A stretch of DNA of 40,108 bases from Dehalococcoidia bacterium (GTDB lineage: Bacteria > Chloroflexota > Dehalococcoidia > Bin125). The translations under genes were made by a program, and so were the position numbers. The DNA is taken from the NCBI GenBank assembly GCA_022822375.1, contig JAJEBU010000126.1, forward strand, positions 132,659 to 172,766, read 5' to 3'. The notes beneath the pieces were generated by a model. It was not told the origin of the DNA. It was given only the letters and a program-made list of their open reading frames with translations, and did no database searches. The first letter of the stretch is position 1, and every line of letters starts with the position of its first letter. Below, piece by piece: positions 22,175-30,538 of this stretch.

Positions 22175-24109
22175 ATGGCATCCGAGATCGATCTCGTTGG
22201 TCCAATCGTTCGGGAGATTCAGCGCCGTGCGCTCGATGAACCGGATGCGTTCTGGTCAGAAGCGGCATCGCGCATTCCCTGGTTCCGCGAGTGGGATGAG
22301 GTGTTCGAGTGGACACCGGGCGAGGTGCCGGCCTTCCGCTGGTTCATCGGCGGCGAGACGAATCTCGCCTACGCCTGTCTCGACGCGCAGGTCGCCGACG
22401 GCAACGGCGGGCGCGCCGCGCTGATTTGCCTGGACGAGACCGGCGGGCAGCGAGTCTTCACCTACGCGCAGCTGCTGCGGCAGGTCGAGCGAATGGCCGC
22501 CTCGCTGCGGGCCATCGGCATCGAGCGCGGAGATCGGGTCGCCATCTACATGCCGACCAACTTCGAGGCCATCGCGCTCATGCTGGCCTGTGCCCGGATC
22601 GGCGCTGTCCACCTGGTCATCTTCGCTGGCTTCGGCGCCGGCGCCATTGCCGAGCGAATCAAGCTCTCCCAGGCCAAAGCGATCTTCTGCACCGACTCCA
22701 CCTACCGTCGCGGCCGCAACGTCCCGCTCGATCACTTCGTCCGCGGAGCGCTCGAGAATGAGGGCGCGAACGAGTTCGTCGAGACGGTCGTCGTCGAACG
22801 GCGTCTGGCCGACAGTCCGAACATCGGCGGCGACGCCGAAATGAGCTGGGAGGACTTCCTCGCGGCCGGCGAGGGCGGCGACGGTTCATGGACGCCAATG
22901 GAAGCCAACGATCCCGCGTACATCCTCGCCACGTCAGGTACCACCGCCCGGCCAAAGCTCTGCGTCCACACGCACGGCGGATATCCCGTCTGGATCGCCA
23001 GCATGGCGGACTGGGTGTTCGACATTCAGCCCGAGGACGTCTGGTGGGCGACCTCCGACATCGGTTGGGTGGTGGGCCACTCGTACATCGTCTACGGACC
23101 GCTGCTGTCCGGAGCGACGACCATCGCCTACGAGGGCGCGCTCGACTACCCCGATGTGTCGACGTTCTACCAGATCATCGAAGACCACGGCGTCACCGGG
23201 ATGTTCACCTCGCCGACGGCGATCAGGCTGCTCATGCGTTCGGGCACCGAGCCGGCAGAGTCGGTCGACATGTCGTCGTTGACGCGCACGTTCTCAGCCG
23301 GGGAAGTGCTCAACCCGCCCGCCTGGGAGTGGTTCCAGCACGAGGTCTTCGGCGACCAGATTCCAGTGCTCGATCACATGTGGCAGACGGAGACGGGCGG
23401 ACCGATTGTCGGCAACCCGTACGGGATTCAGATGCTGCCAATCAAACCTGGCTCGGCCGGCATACCGCTACCCGGCGTTGAGGGCGTCGTGTTGTCGCCC
23501 GAAGGCGACGAGCTGTCCGCCGATGACAAGGGCATCTTCGCCATCACGCGGCCGTTCCCGGGCCTGACCGCACGACTCTGGGGTGAGCCTGAGCGCTATC
23601 AGACCGACTACTGGGGCAAAGTGCCGGGACGCCAGGTCTACTTCACCGGCGACGCGACCTCCGTCGATGAGGACGGCTACGTCTGGTTCTCTGGCCGCGC
23701 CGACGAGATCATCAAGATCGCCGCGCACCGGATCGGCACCATCGAGGTTGAGTCAGCCATCCTCAGACATCCAGGCGCGGCCGAGGCTGGCGTGACTGGC
23801 CGCCCCGACGAGCTCCGCGGCGAGGTGATCTCCGCCTTCGTGGTGCTCAAGGCCGGCTTCCAAACGAGCGACGACCTCAAGACCGAAATCCTCCAGACCA
23901 TTCGTGGCGAGCTTGGGCCTGTCGCGGTGATTGGGGAACTGAACTTCGTCGACGCACTCCCGAAGACCCGCTCCGGCAAGATTATGCGGCGAGTCCTCAA
24001 AGCCGTCACCCTCGACACTGACCCTGGCGACATCTCGACGATCGAGGATGAGGGTTCCGTCGAGGATGCGCGTTCGGCCTGGGAGACGATGCGCTCGAGC
24101 CTCCGCTAG
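22175..24109 (+). CDS. Acetyl-CoA synthetase-type AMP-forming acyl-CoA synthetase
   Basis: This 644-residue cytoplasmic enzyme activates a short-chain acid to acyl-CoA through an acyl-AMP. FRWFIGGETNLAYAC near the N-terminus is typical of the Acs/PrpE branch. The phosphate loop is TSGTTARPK (253-261), the TE motif is WQTETGG, and the hinge is GRADEIIKIAAHRIG. The C-terminal PKTRSGKIMRR carries the catalytic Lys that acetylation silences in Acs and that sirtuins reactivate. HMWQTE suggests a pocket close to acetate or propionate enzymes, but the acid is uncertain. The ATG at 22175 has TTGGAG upstream; a TTG one codon earlier is in frame. The 210-base divergent spacer before it holds no gene or clear promoter that I can defend. 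Confidence 0.9.
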   Translation: MASEIDLVGPIVREIQRRALDEPDAFWSEAASRIPWFREWDEVFEWTPGEVPAFRWFIGGETNLAYACLDAQVADGNGGRAALICLDETGGQRVFTYAQLLRQVERMAASLRAIGIERGDRVAIYMPTNFEAIALMLACARIGAVHLVIFAGFGAGAIAERIKLSQAKAIFCTDSTYRRGRNVPLDHFVRGALENEGANEFVETVVVERRLADSPNIGGDAEMSWEDFLAAGEGGDGSWTPMEANDPAYILATSGTTARPKLCVHTHGGYPVWIASMADWVFDIQPEDVWWATSDIGWVVGHSYIVYGPLLSGATTIAYEGALDYPDVSTFYQIIEDHGVTGMFTSPTAIRLLMRSGTEPAESVDMSSLTRTFSAGEVLNPPAWEWFQHEVFGDQIPVLDHMWQTETGGPIVGNPYGIQMLPIKPGSAGIPLPGVEGVVLSPEGDELSADDKGIFAITRPFPGLTARLWGEPERYQTDYWGKVPGRQVYFTGDATSVDEDGYVWFSGRADEIIKIAAHRIGTIEVESAILRHPGAAEAGVTGRPDELRGEVISAFVVLKAGFQTSDDLKTEILQTIRGELGPVAVIGELNFVDALPKTRSGKIMRRVLKAVTLDTDPGDISTIEDEGSVEDARSAWETMRSSLR

Positions 24110-24121
24110 CGCATCAACACA

Positions 24122-24886
24122 ATGGATCAGCCACAATCGTCCCAACCCGCCGACTTCCGCGCAACGCTGCGACAGTTCCGGGTGGGACGCAACGACCGAC
24201 TCCTCCAGCGATGGGAGCAGCGCAGCAACCTCCCGCTGCTCATCCTCGCCGCGGCGATGCTGCCACTGATCCTCTTTCCACTGCTCGACGACCTCGACGC
24301 CAGTACCGAGCGCGTCATCTTCTATGCCGACCTCGGCATCTGGTTCGTGTTCGCGGTCGACCTCGCTGGACGACTGTGGCTCGCAGAAGATCGTCGCAAC
24401 TTCCTCCGACGCAACTGGATCGACGTCCTCATCGTTGTCGTTCCATTCTTCCGACCGCTGCGAGTCCTACGCGCAGTCGTGGTCGTAGCCAGAATCTGGG
24501 AGCTGCTCGACCGCCGCGGCGTCCGCGGCACGGTGATTCTCGCCCTGACGATCATGCTCGGCGCCACAATCGCCATCTGGATGGCTGAGCAGGGCGCCGA
24601 CAGCGAAGTGCAGAGTTGGGACTCAGCGCTTTGGTGGACCCTCCACACCATGGCCACCGGCGACGGCGTCAAAGAAGCCAACTCAGTCTTCGGACGCATC
24701 GTCGGCGCGATCGTCACCCTGCTGGGATTCGCCTTGCTCGGAATGGTGACGGCCACCATCGCCGCCTGGTTCGTCGAGCAAGACCAAGACGAAGACCAGC
24801 AGCAAATCCTCAATGAACTCGCCATCCTCCGAGAAGAAGTGCGAGGCTTGCGGGAAAGCATCGAACGCTCATCGGGCGAGGACTGA
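24122..24886 (+). CDS. Voltage-gated-like ion channel subunit with atypical selectivity filter
   Basis: The 254-residue protein has the layout of a six-helix cation channel subunit. Membrane segments start near residue 37, and an S4-like helix has spaced arginines (R111, R114, R117, R124 in FFRPLRVLRA and ARIWE). A pore helix begins ALWWTLHTM, and a last helix ends near 219. Where potassium channels have TVGYGD, this one has TGDG (179-182) followed by VKEANSVFGR, so normal potassium selectivity is doubtful. The acidic C-terminus (about 220-250) looks like a coiled coil and could assemble the tetramer. It starts 12 bases after the acyl-CoA synthetase and is followed by a small gene. Confidence 0.82.
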   Translation: MDQPQSSQPADFRATLRQFRVGRNDRLLQRWEQRSNLPLLILAAAMLPLILFPLLDDLDASTERVIFYADLGIWFVFAVDLAGRLWLAEDRRNFLRRNWIDVLIVVVPFFRPLRVLRAVVVVARIWELLDRRGVRGTVILALTIMLGATIAIWMAEQGADSEVQSWDSALWWTLHTMATGDGVKEANSVFGRIVGAIVTLLGFALLGMVTATIAAWFVEQDQDEDQQQILNELAILREEVRGLRESIERSSGED

Positions 24887-24910
24887 TACCATTTGACACG
24901 AGGAATACCA

Positions 24911-25120
24911 ATGTCCAAACAGCAACTCCACGACATCAAGGCCGACGACACAGGCTTGCCGCTTCCTCCACCTGGCCCCATCGACCTCATCTCAGAGCAT
25001 GGTTTCGGCCCCGTCGGAACGTTCGACGAAATGCCGCCAGATGGCTCCCTGATGGACAAGCTGAAGGAGTTCTTCGGGATCGGGGAGCCATGGTGGAAGA
25101 AGTACTTGAAGTCGGACTAA
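24911..25120 (+). CDS. Small protein of unknown function (69 residues)
   Basis: This 69-residue protein is soluble and acidic to neutral, with a Pro-rich stretch (LPLPPPGP), a central Gly/Phe region and an amphipathic C-terminal end (LKEFFGIGEPWWKKYL). The ATG at 24911 has GAGGAA five bases upstream, a good ribosome binding site; the in-frame TTG at 24893 is less likely. It lies 24 bases after the channel gene and may be co-transcribed. I recognise no family. The aromatic, basic C-terminus could bind a membrane or a partner such as the channel, but that is a guess. It is convergent with the next gene. Confidence 0.6.
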   Translation: MSKQQLHDIKADDTGLPLPPPGPIDLISEHGFGPVGTFDEMPPDGSLMDKLKEFFGIGEPWWKKYLKSD

Positions 25121-25145
25121 CGGACCCCGATAGGGCAAGGGCGAG

Positions 25146-25658
25146 TCACGCGGCCGCCCCATAGTGGCTCGTGAGCGCAATCGCGAGGGCGACGAGAACG
25201 ACTGCGAGCAGAGATGCGACTGTCGCCCGCCCGGCCCACTTTGCCTTGCTCGTGAGACCTGGCTCGTTTCGCTCGACAACACGCATGATTCGCGCCACGG
25301 TCCAGAACGTCAGCTCTGACACATTGGTCCCTTGGCGGACCAAGGCTGTCATGGCATCGAGGTTCGGGCTCCGGACAAAGCTCCCGGCCTTGAGCCCCCA
25401 CAACAGAATCGCGATGTTCAACAGGAGATTTGAGATGGTCACATAGATGACGATCTCGACGAATGTCGGCAGCGGGAGGTCGCCGAATCTCAGGGACGCG
25501 CCAAGAAGCGCAAGCACCGCGAAGTTGAGCGCGAACAACGTCGCCAACCGTTGATTGAGCCCGGCCTGACGAGCAACCTGATCATCACGACGCCAACGCG
25601 CCTCCTCCAGCAAGAGTCTGGCGTTCGACTCGACGTCTTGCGCAGAGAGGTCAGCCAT
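25146..25658 (-). CDS. Three-helix membrane protein of unknown function
   Basis: The 170-residue protein has a charged helical N-terminus, probably cytoplasmic (about 1-37), membrane segments at about 39-56, 65-88 and 145-163, and a charged loop between the last two with two conserved-looking Arg/Glu clusters (VRQGTNVSE and MRVVERNEPG). The overall layout of cytoplasmic helix plus a few membrane helices resembles small effector or accessory membrane proteins, but I can name no family. Its ATG shares one base with the stop of the HtpX-like gene (TAATG), so translation is coupled. It may be an accessory to, or a substrate of, that membrane protease. Confidence 0.72.
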   Translation of the reverse strand: MADLSAQDVESNARLLLEEARWRRDDQVARQAGLNQRLATLFALNFAVLALLGASLRFGDLPLPTFVEIVIYVTISNLLLNIAILLWGLKAGSFVRSPNLDAMTALVRQGTNVSELTFWTVARIMRVVERNEPGLTSKAKWAGRATVASLLAVVLVALAIALTSHYGAAA

Positions 25659-26647
25659 TAGAACGGGCGGCCGATGTCCTCGCCGATCTTGCGCAGACGC
25701 TCGACTCGCTGCTCCGTTGGTGGGTGCGTCGAGAAGAATCGACCTGCGCCGCCTGCCAGCGGGTTCACGATGAACATGTGATTGGCCGCTTCGGCCGTTT
25801 TCATTTCTTCGGCGGCGTAGCGCGATTCAGGCGTGCGGACGCCTTGCTCCATCTTCATGAGCGCGTAGGCGAGGGCTTCCGGGTCTCCGCAGCGTCGCGC
25901 TCCCGTGTCGTCAGCCTTGAGCTCTCGCTGGCGACTGACCGCCATCTGGATCAGCCCGGCAATGAGCGGCGCGATGATCGCCACGATCAGTGCCCCGGCG
26001 AGGTGTCCCGCGCCGCCGCCGTTGTCGTCTCGTCCCCCGACGCCGCCGAACATGAACCCGATGATCAGCATCCACTGGGCCAACATCGCGACGAAGGTAA
26101 TGACCATGGCCATCGAGGCAACGATCGTGGACCAGAGCGTGTCACGGTTGGTGATGTGCGCCAACTCGTGCGCCATGACGCCGGCCAACTCTCGTTGCGT
26201 CAACAGTCCCATGATCCCGGTCGTCGCCGCGACGGCGGAATGCTTGGGATGCCGACCCGTTGCGAACGCGTTGGGGATTGGCGTGTCGATGATGAAGACG
26301 TCAGGGATGTGGCGCGGACAGTCGCCGGCGCGGCAATGTCCCGAACAGCGAGCTTCCAAGTGTTCGAACGTGAACTGTTCCAGCAGCTCAGGCTTGAAGG
26401 GCATCTTGGCCTGGCAGGCGGCGCGCTCGATGGTGCGGTACAGCTCGGGCGCCTCTGTGGCGGTGACCAGTTGGCCGCCCATCAGCTTGGGGACCATCGA
26501 GTGCGAGTTGAAGTAGCTGTAGAAGTTGACGCCGACAGCGATGACGAACATCACGATCAGGCCAATCTCGCCGGCGACGGCGAAGCCTGCGACCATCATC
26601 AGGCCGGCCATCAGCACGACCAGGATCATCGTCCGCAGTCCGTACAC
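25658..26647 (-). CDS. htpX: HtpX-like membrane zinc metalloprotease (M48) with Cys-rich insert
   Basis: This 329-residue protein is an M48 protease that degrades misfolded membrane proteins. Two N-terminal membrane segments (about 7-26 and 28-46) are followed by the cytoplasmic catalytic part with HELAH (160-164). The third ligand is probably Glu242 in SRQRELKADD, and two further membrane segments lie at about 175-205 and 217-236. Between EAPELYRTIERAA and DVFIIDTPIPNAFATG, where family members normally run straight on, there is an insert of about 30 residues carrying C101-x3-C105-x4-C110 followed by H113, with C78 nearby, perhaps a metal or redox site. The GTG start at 26647 has AGGAGG six bases upstream. 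Confidence 0.88.
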   Translation of the reverse strand: MYGLRTMILVVLMAGLMMVAGFAVAGEIGLIVMFVIAVGVNFYSYFNSHSMVPKLMGGQLVTATEAPELYRTIERAACQAKMPFKPELLEQFTFEHLEARCSGHCRAGDCPRHIPDVFIIDTPIPNAFATGRHPKHSAVAATTGIMGLLTQRELAGVMAHELAHITNRDTLWSTIVASMAMVITFVAMLAQWMLIIGFMFGGVGGRDDNGGGAGHLAGALIVAIIAPLIAGLIQMAVSRQRELKADDTGARRCGDPEALAYALMKMEQGVRTPESRYAAEEMKTAEAANHMFIVNPLAGGAGRFFSTHPPTEQRVERLRKIGEDIGRPF

Positions 26648-26742
26648 GAGGCGCCTCCTCAGTCCGACAGGTGCGAGAGTCCCATGAAGATCGTACCATC
26701 GGATCAGAGCCGTCGAACGGACGGTGCCGTCAGGAGCGCGAC

Positions 26743-27039
26743 ATGCCGATCTACGAGTACGCCTGCCGAACCTGCGGCGTCGAGTGGGAACACTTCACTC
26801 GCAAGATGGACTCGCCGCCGCCCGTCTGTGAGGCGTGCGATTCAGCGGAGGCCGTGGAGCGGCTGATTGCCCGGACGGCATTCATCAAGGACGAGAACAC
26901 GAAGATGGCCGAGATGCATCCCAAGTACGCCAAAATGGTGGACGCGGCTTGGGAGAAGTCGTCGCGCAACGATCCGCTCAGCAAGACCCGCTTCGCGCCG
27001 CTCGTGGACTCGGGCAAGCGTGTGCAGGACATGACCTAG
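26743..27039 (+). CDS. FmdB-type zinc-ribbon protein
   Basis: This 98-residue protein starts with MPIYEYACRTCG, the hallmark of the FmdB family, with zinc ligands C8, C11, C29 and C32. FmdB proteins are small putative regulators of unclear role. The C-terminal half (FAPLVDSGKRVQD) is not part of the zinc ribbon and looks family-specific. I chose ATG 26743, nine bases after AGGAG, rather than the in-frame ATG at 26671, because family members begin exactly here. It is divergent from the HtpX-like gene and convergent with the formyltransferase gene. Confidence 0.88.
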   Translation: MPIYEYACRTCGVEWEHFTRKMDSPPPVCEACDSAEAVERLIARTAFIKDENTKMAEMHPKYAKMVDAAWEKSSRNDPLSKTRFAPLVDSGKRVQDMT

Positions 27040-27057
27040 GTCATCCGTCCGGACCGC

Positions 27058-28002
27058 TCACTCCGTGTCGACCCGCTCGAACGTTGCGCCAGCCTCAACG
27101 CTGTTGGCCGAGGCCCATTCGTGCGCTTCCTGACGGTCGCGCCCCACAGCCAACGTACTCACCCGGATCGACTCGCCGTCGCCGCAGATGATGGTCATGC
27201 CCGATGCATCAATCGATGCCACCTGGCCTGCCTGCCCGCCGCTGTGACTGGCCCGCGTTGAACCGAGCAGGGTGACTCTGTTGCCGTTGATCGTGCTCCA
27301 AGCGCCCGGTGCGCGGTCGGAGCCACGGATGAAGTTGTGCACCGCCTGGGCATCCTGCGACCAGTCGATCTGCGCGATGTCGCCTTCCCAGGGACCTTCA
27401 TAGGTCATGTCGTCTTCGTTCTGGACGTGGCGCGGCGCTTGTCCCGCCTCGACGAGGCTGACCGCCTCTGACATCGTCTCGACGCCCAGCGGGAAGAGGT
27501 GTTCGCGGTAGACCTCATTGATCGTCGCGTCGGGGCCGATCGGGCAGGATCGCTGAAGCAGGATCGGGCCGGTATCCAGACCCTCGTCGACCCAGAAGAT
27601 GGTGACGCCCGTCATCGTGTCGCCCTGCAAGATGGAGTGGTTGATCGCTGATCGGCCGCGGTGCTTGGGGAGGATTGACGGGTGGTACTGAATCGTCTTG
27701 CGCGGCGGAAACTCGAGCACCCTCGACGGAATGATCTGGGTGACGAACGCCATCACGTTCAGCTCTGGTTGGGTGGCCTCGTACTGCGCGATGACCTCTT
27801 CGTCGACGACGCCGCGACGCTGCCAACGGCGCGGCTGGACGAGCGTGATGCCGGCGTCGCGGGCAGCCTGGGCGAGCGGATCGGGGCGGCCGCCTTCACG
27901 CTCGGGCGGCGTGAAGACGCCGCAAATCTCGTGGCCATCGGCCAGCAGCCGCTCAAGGATCGCGGCGCCAAACGGGGCTTGACCAATCAGGGCGATGCGC
28001 AT
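27058..28002 (-). CDS. Formyltransferase-domain protein, 10-formyltetrahydrofolate hydrolase-like
   Basis: The 314-residue protein has the fold of methionyl-tRNA formyltransferase, but closely follows the N-terminal domain of 10-formyltetrahydrofolate dehydrogenase (ALDH1L1). The sequence IGQAPFG, YHPSILPKHRG, SAINHSILQGD and FWVDEGLDTG matches, and the catalytic pair H107 and D143 aligns with His106 and Asp142 of that enzyme. The C-terminal oligosaccharide-binding-like part (from about residue 205, IDWSQDAQAVHNFIRGSDRAPGAW) is also of that type. It lacks the aldehyde dehydrogenase part, so it may act as a free-standing formyl-THF hydrolase or transfer formyl to another acceptor. It ends 18 bases from the convergent FmdB gene and is co-directional with the next upstream gene. 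Confidence 0.85.
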   Translation of the reverse strand: MRIALIGQAPFGAAILERLLADGHEICGVFTPPEREGGRPDPLAQAARDAGITLVQPRRWQRRGVVDEEVIAQYEATQPELNVMAFVTQIIPSRVLEFPPRKTIQYHPSILPKHRGRSAINHSILQGDTMTGVTIFWVDEGLDTGPILLQRSCPIGPDATINEVYREHLFPLGVETMSEAVSLVEAGQAPRHVQNEDDMTYEGPWEGDIAQIDWSQDAQAVHNFIRGSDRAPGAWSTINGNRVTLLGSTRASHSGGQAGQVASIDASGMTIICGDGESIRVSTLAVGRDRQEAHEWASANSVEAGATFERVDTE

Positions 28003-28028
28003 GGCGGCAACCTCTCATCCTCTCCGCG

Positions 28029-28499
28029 TCAGCTGGACGCGCGCCAGATTCTGGGCAGTTTGTCGGCGATGATGTCTTTGAACGTTGTGATTGAGACGCG
28101 CCTCAGCCTGATCTTGATCAGCGCCGGCGGCCGTAGGTCCGGACCGAAGAAGTCGTCCACGACGTATGGGAAGTACGGAGCGACCTCTACGATCTTCTCA
28201 ACGTCGAATGAGATCTCGGCGCGGCCAGCCAGATTCAGGTGGCGGAAGTCGGCGGTCCAGTGCAAGAGCTCGACGCGGTCGTTGCCCTCGATCTGATTGA
28301 TCTTCGGTGCGCCCTGCGAGGTGAGCACGTAGGCGTCCAGGCCGACGTAGGCAGGCGTGACCGGCCGCACGTGCGGTTGCGCTCCATGCGCCGTTGCGAG
28401 TAGCGCAATCGGCGCGGCATGGATCAGATCCAACGCCTCGGGCCAGAAGTCCGGCGCGTCGAGCGGCAGAGCATCGGGTTGGTCCTGCTGCTGCGTCAC
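28029..28499 (-). CDS. Pyridoxamine 5'-phosphate oxidase-like FMN split-barrel protein
   Basis: This 156-residue protein belongs to the PNPOx-like split-barrel group that binds FMN or F420. The N-terminal ALLATAHGAQPHVRPVTPAYV is the typical first strands of the barrel, followed by LTSQGAPKINQIEGNDRVEL. True PNPOx signature residues are not seen, so it is probably not a pyridoxine enzyme; a general stress protein or flavin reductase role is possible. The start is a GTG at 28499 after GGAGG. It lies 26 bases upstream of the formyltransferase gene on the same strand and 57 bases after the ABC transporter genes. Confidence 0.75.
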   Translation of the reverse strand: MTQQQDQPDALPLDAPDFWPEALDLIHAAPIALLATAHGAQPHVRPVTPAYVGLDAYVLTSQGAPKINQIEGNDRVELLHWTADFRHLNLAGRAEISFDVEKIVEVAPYFPYVVDDFFGPDLRPPALIKIRLRRVSITTFKDIIADKLPRIWRASS

Positions 28500-28556
28500 G
28501 TGTCCTCCATGCTGGCGGCGCGGGCGCGATCACCGTCGCTGACCGCAGGGTAACGG

Positions 28557-29291
28557 CTACTCTTCCGTGCGCGCAGCGGACGGATCGACTTCGCGGATGC
28601 CGCCGTCGCGCATCAGGAACAGACGGCTGGCGCGGCGCGCGATCTCCAGATTGTGGGTGACCATCACGATGGTCTGCCCGGCTCGGTTGAGGTCCTCCAA
28701 CAGCGAGACGATCTCGCGGCCGGTCTGAGAGTCGAGGTTGCCCGTCGGCTCGTCGGCCAGGATCACATCCGGGTTGTTGGCCAGCGCTCGGGCGATCGCG
28801 ACGCGCTGGCGTTCGCCGCCCGAGAGCTGCAGCGGGCGATGCTCCAACCGCTGAGCGAGGCCGACGGCGCTCAGCAGTTCCACGGCCCGGTTGCGTCGCT
28901 GGCGGCGCGGCACGCCAGCCAACGCCAGCGCGATCTCCACATTCTGCCGAGCGGTCAGCATCTGCAGGAGGTTGAATGCCTGGAACACGAACCCCAAGGT
29001 GCGCAGTCTGAGCGCCGCGCGCTGTTCCCCGCCGAGTTCTTGCGCCGAGCGGTCGCGCACGCGCACCTCGCCGTGCGTTGGCGAGTCGACCAGGCCGAGC
29101 AGCTGCAACAACGTCGATTTGCCAGAGCCGGACGGACCCGCGATGGCGATAAAGTCACCTTGATGGATCTCGAGGTCGAGCGGTCGCAGCGCGTGGATGG
29201 TCTGTTCGCCCAGGCGGTACACGCGTTCGAGATTGCGCACTGAGATCAGTGGTTCTCGCTTGGCCTTCGAGGTCGGACTGACTTCGGTCAT
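28557..29291 (-). CDS. ABC transporter ATP-binding protein (MacB/LolD type)
   Basis: This 244-residue ATPase energises the adjacent FtsX-type permease. It shows Walker [10 protein letters not shown] (52-60), the Q-loop in FVFQAFNLL, the signature LSGGERQ, Walker [14 protein letters not shown] and the switch His in VTHN. The FQAFNLL region and DEPTGNLD are typical of MacB/LolD exporters rather than importers. Its ATG overlaps the permease stop by four bases (ATGA), so permease and ATPase are made together with the permease first. The role is probably export of a lipid, peptide or drug, or mechanotransmission at the cell surface. An in-frame extension to 29393 overlaps the permease and is unlikely. 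Confidence 0.92.
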   Translation of the reverse strand: MTEVSPTSKAKREPLISVRNLERVYRLGEQTIHALRPLDLEIHQGDFIAIAGPSGSGKSTLLQLLGLVDSPTHGEVRVRDRSAQELGGEQRAALRLRTLGFVFQAFNLLQMLTARQNVEIALALAGVPRRQRRNRAVELLSAVGLAQRLEHRPLQLSGGERQRVAIARALANNPDVILADEPTGNLDSQTGREIVSLLEDLNRAGQTIVMVTHNLEIARRASRLFLMRDGGIREVDPSAARTEE

Positions 29292-30499
29292 TCGTAACGC
29301 AGCGCGATGATCGGGTCGACCTGGACGGCGCGATAGGCGGGCATCAGCGCGGCGATCATTGAGCAGACGCTGAGGATGCCGGCCGCGCCCCACTCAATCT
29401 TGCGCGAACGCAGACCCACTGCGTCGGAGCCGAGCGCCTGGCGAATCACGATCCGCGACATTGGCACGCCGACGAGCGAGCCGGCCAGGGCGAATCCAGC
29501 CGACTCGGACAGGATCAGCGACAGCAGAGAGCGTCTGGATGCGCCGATCGCTCGCAGGGTGCCCAGCTCGCGCGTGCGTTCCAGCACCGAGACGAACATC
29601 ACAATCGCGATCAACAGCGCGGCGACGGAGACGGAGGTCCAGCGCACGACATCAAACAACTGGTTGACGCGGTCGAGCAGCTTGCGCGCGTTCTCGGCGA
29701 GCTGCTTGTCCGAGATCACCATCAGTTCCGCATGGCTGGACTCGATCGTGGTTTGCAGCGGCTCGATATCGGACGCCCGCTTGGGTGAAACGAGCATGGC
29801 GGTCACGGAGCGCGGCGACTGCAACACGCATTGGGCGTCCGGCAGCGGCACCATCACGGCTGAACGCAGCAGCTGGTTCGTCTCCGGTTCGATGATGCCC
29901 TGCACCTCGAACTCCTGACCGCGCACCGAGATCGTGCTGCCGAGCGCCGCCAGCTCAATCGGCCCCACTGGAGAGGGCACTTCCGTGGTCATCGACGCAA
30001 CTGGCGCGAAGTGACGCGCCGCGAGCACGCCGAGAATCGCCGGCGGCGCGCCCTCCGCGCCGTTCCGAGTCGGAAAGTCGCAGCGTCCCGCGGCAGGAGT
30101 CGCGCCATTGAGGAACACGTCCTCTTTGCCTTCCTCAATCCCGACCAACAGCGCTTCAGGCGGCGCAGTCGGATACGGAGGCGGGGCGAGCGCCGCAAAC
30201 GAAATCTTGGTCGAACGCGCCTGATCGACCGCGGGATCGTCGAGCACCTGGTCCGCCTCTTCGACGGAGATGGTTGAGGAGATGGGCGGCCATTCAATCC
30301 CGGACAGGCCGGCCAGTCCACGCGACTGGACGAAGAGCACGCCGGTGAATCGCTGTACCTGCAAGTCGAGGTCATCGGTGATAAACCGCATCACGGTGGT
30401 CACCACGATGTAGAGGTTGACGCAGACGCCGAAGCCCAGCACGGTCAGCGCGCTGCGCAGCTTCTTCGTCAGCAACTGCTGAACCGCCAATGTGAACAT
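29288..30499 (-). CDS. MacB/FtsX-type ABC permease
   Basis: The 403-residue protein has the MacB layout: an N-terminal membrane helix (about 18-38), a large extracytoplasmic domain of about 240 residues, and three C-terminal helices in the FtsX domain. RTRELGTLRAIGASRRSLL is the family motif just after the second helix. It pairs with the overlapping ATPase gene. The start ATG at 30499 has no Shine-Dalgarno; TACGCT on the minus strand ends seven bases before it, so the transcript may be leaderless. The periplasmic-type domain is divergent, so the substrate is unclear. Confidence 0.88.
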   Translation of the reverse strand: MFTLAVQQLLTKKLRSALTVLGFGVCVNLYIVVTTVMRFITDDLDLQVQRFTGVLFVQSRGLAGLSGIEWPPISSTISVEEADQVLDDPAVDQARSTKISFAALAPPPYPTAPPEALLVGIEEGKEDVFLNGATPAAGRCDFPTRNGAEGAPPAILGVLAARHFAPVASMTTEVPSPVGPIELAALGSTISVRGQEFEVQGIIEPETNQLLRSAVMVPLPDAQCVLQSPRSVTAMLVSPKRASDIEPLQTTIESSHAELMVISDKQLAENARKLLDRVNQLFDVVRWTSVSVAALLIAIVMFVSVLERTRELGTLRAIGASRRSLLSLILSESAGFALAGSLVGVPMSRIVIRQALGSDAVGLRSRKIEWGAAGILSVCSMIAALMPAYRAVQVDPIIALRYE

Positions 30500-30506
30500 C
30501 AGGGAT

Positions 30507-30512
30507 AGCGTA
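30507..30512 (-). promoter_or_regulatory. -10 element for a probably leaderless ABC permease transcript
   Basis: TACGCT (minus strand) ends seven bases before the permease ATG at 30499, with no ribosome binding site between. Confidence 0.35.
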
Positions 30513-30538
30513 CCGCCAGTCGGCGACGGCGGTTGACA

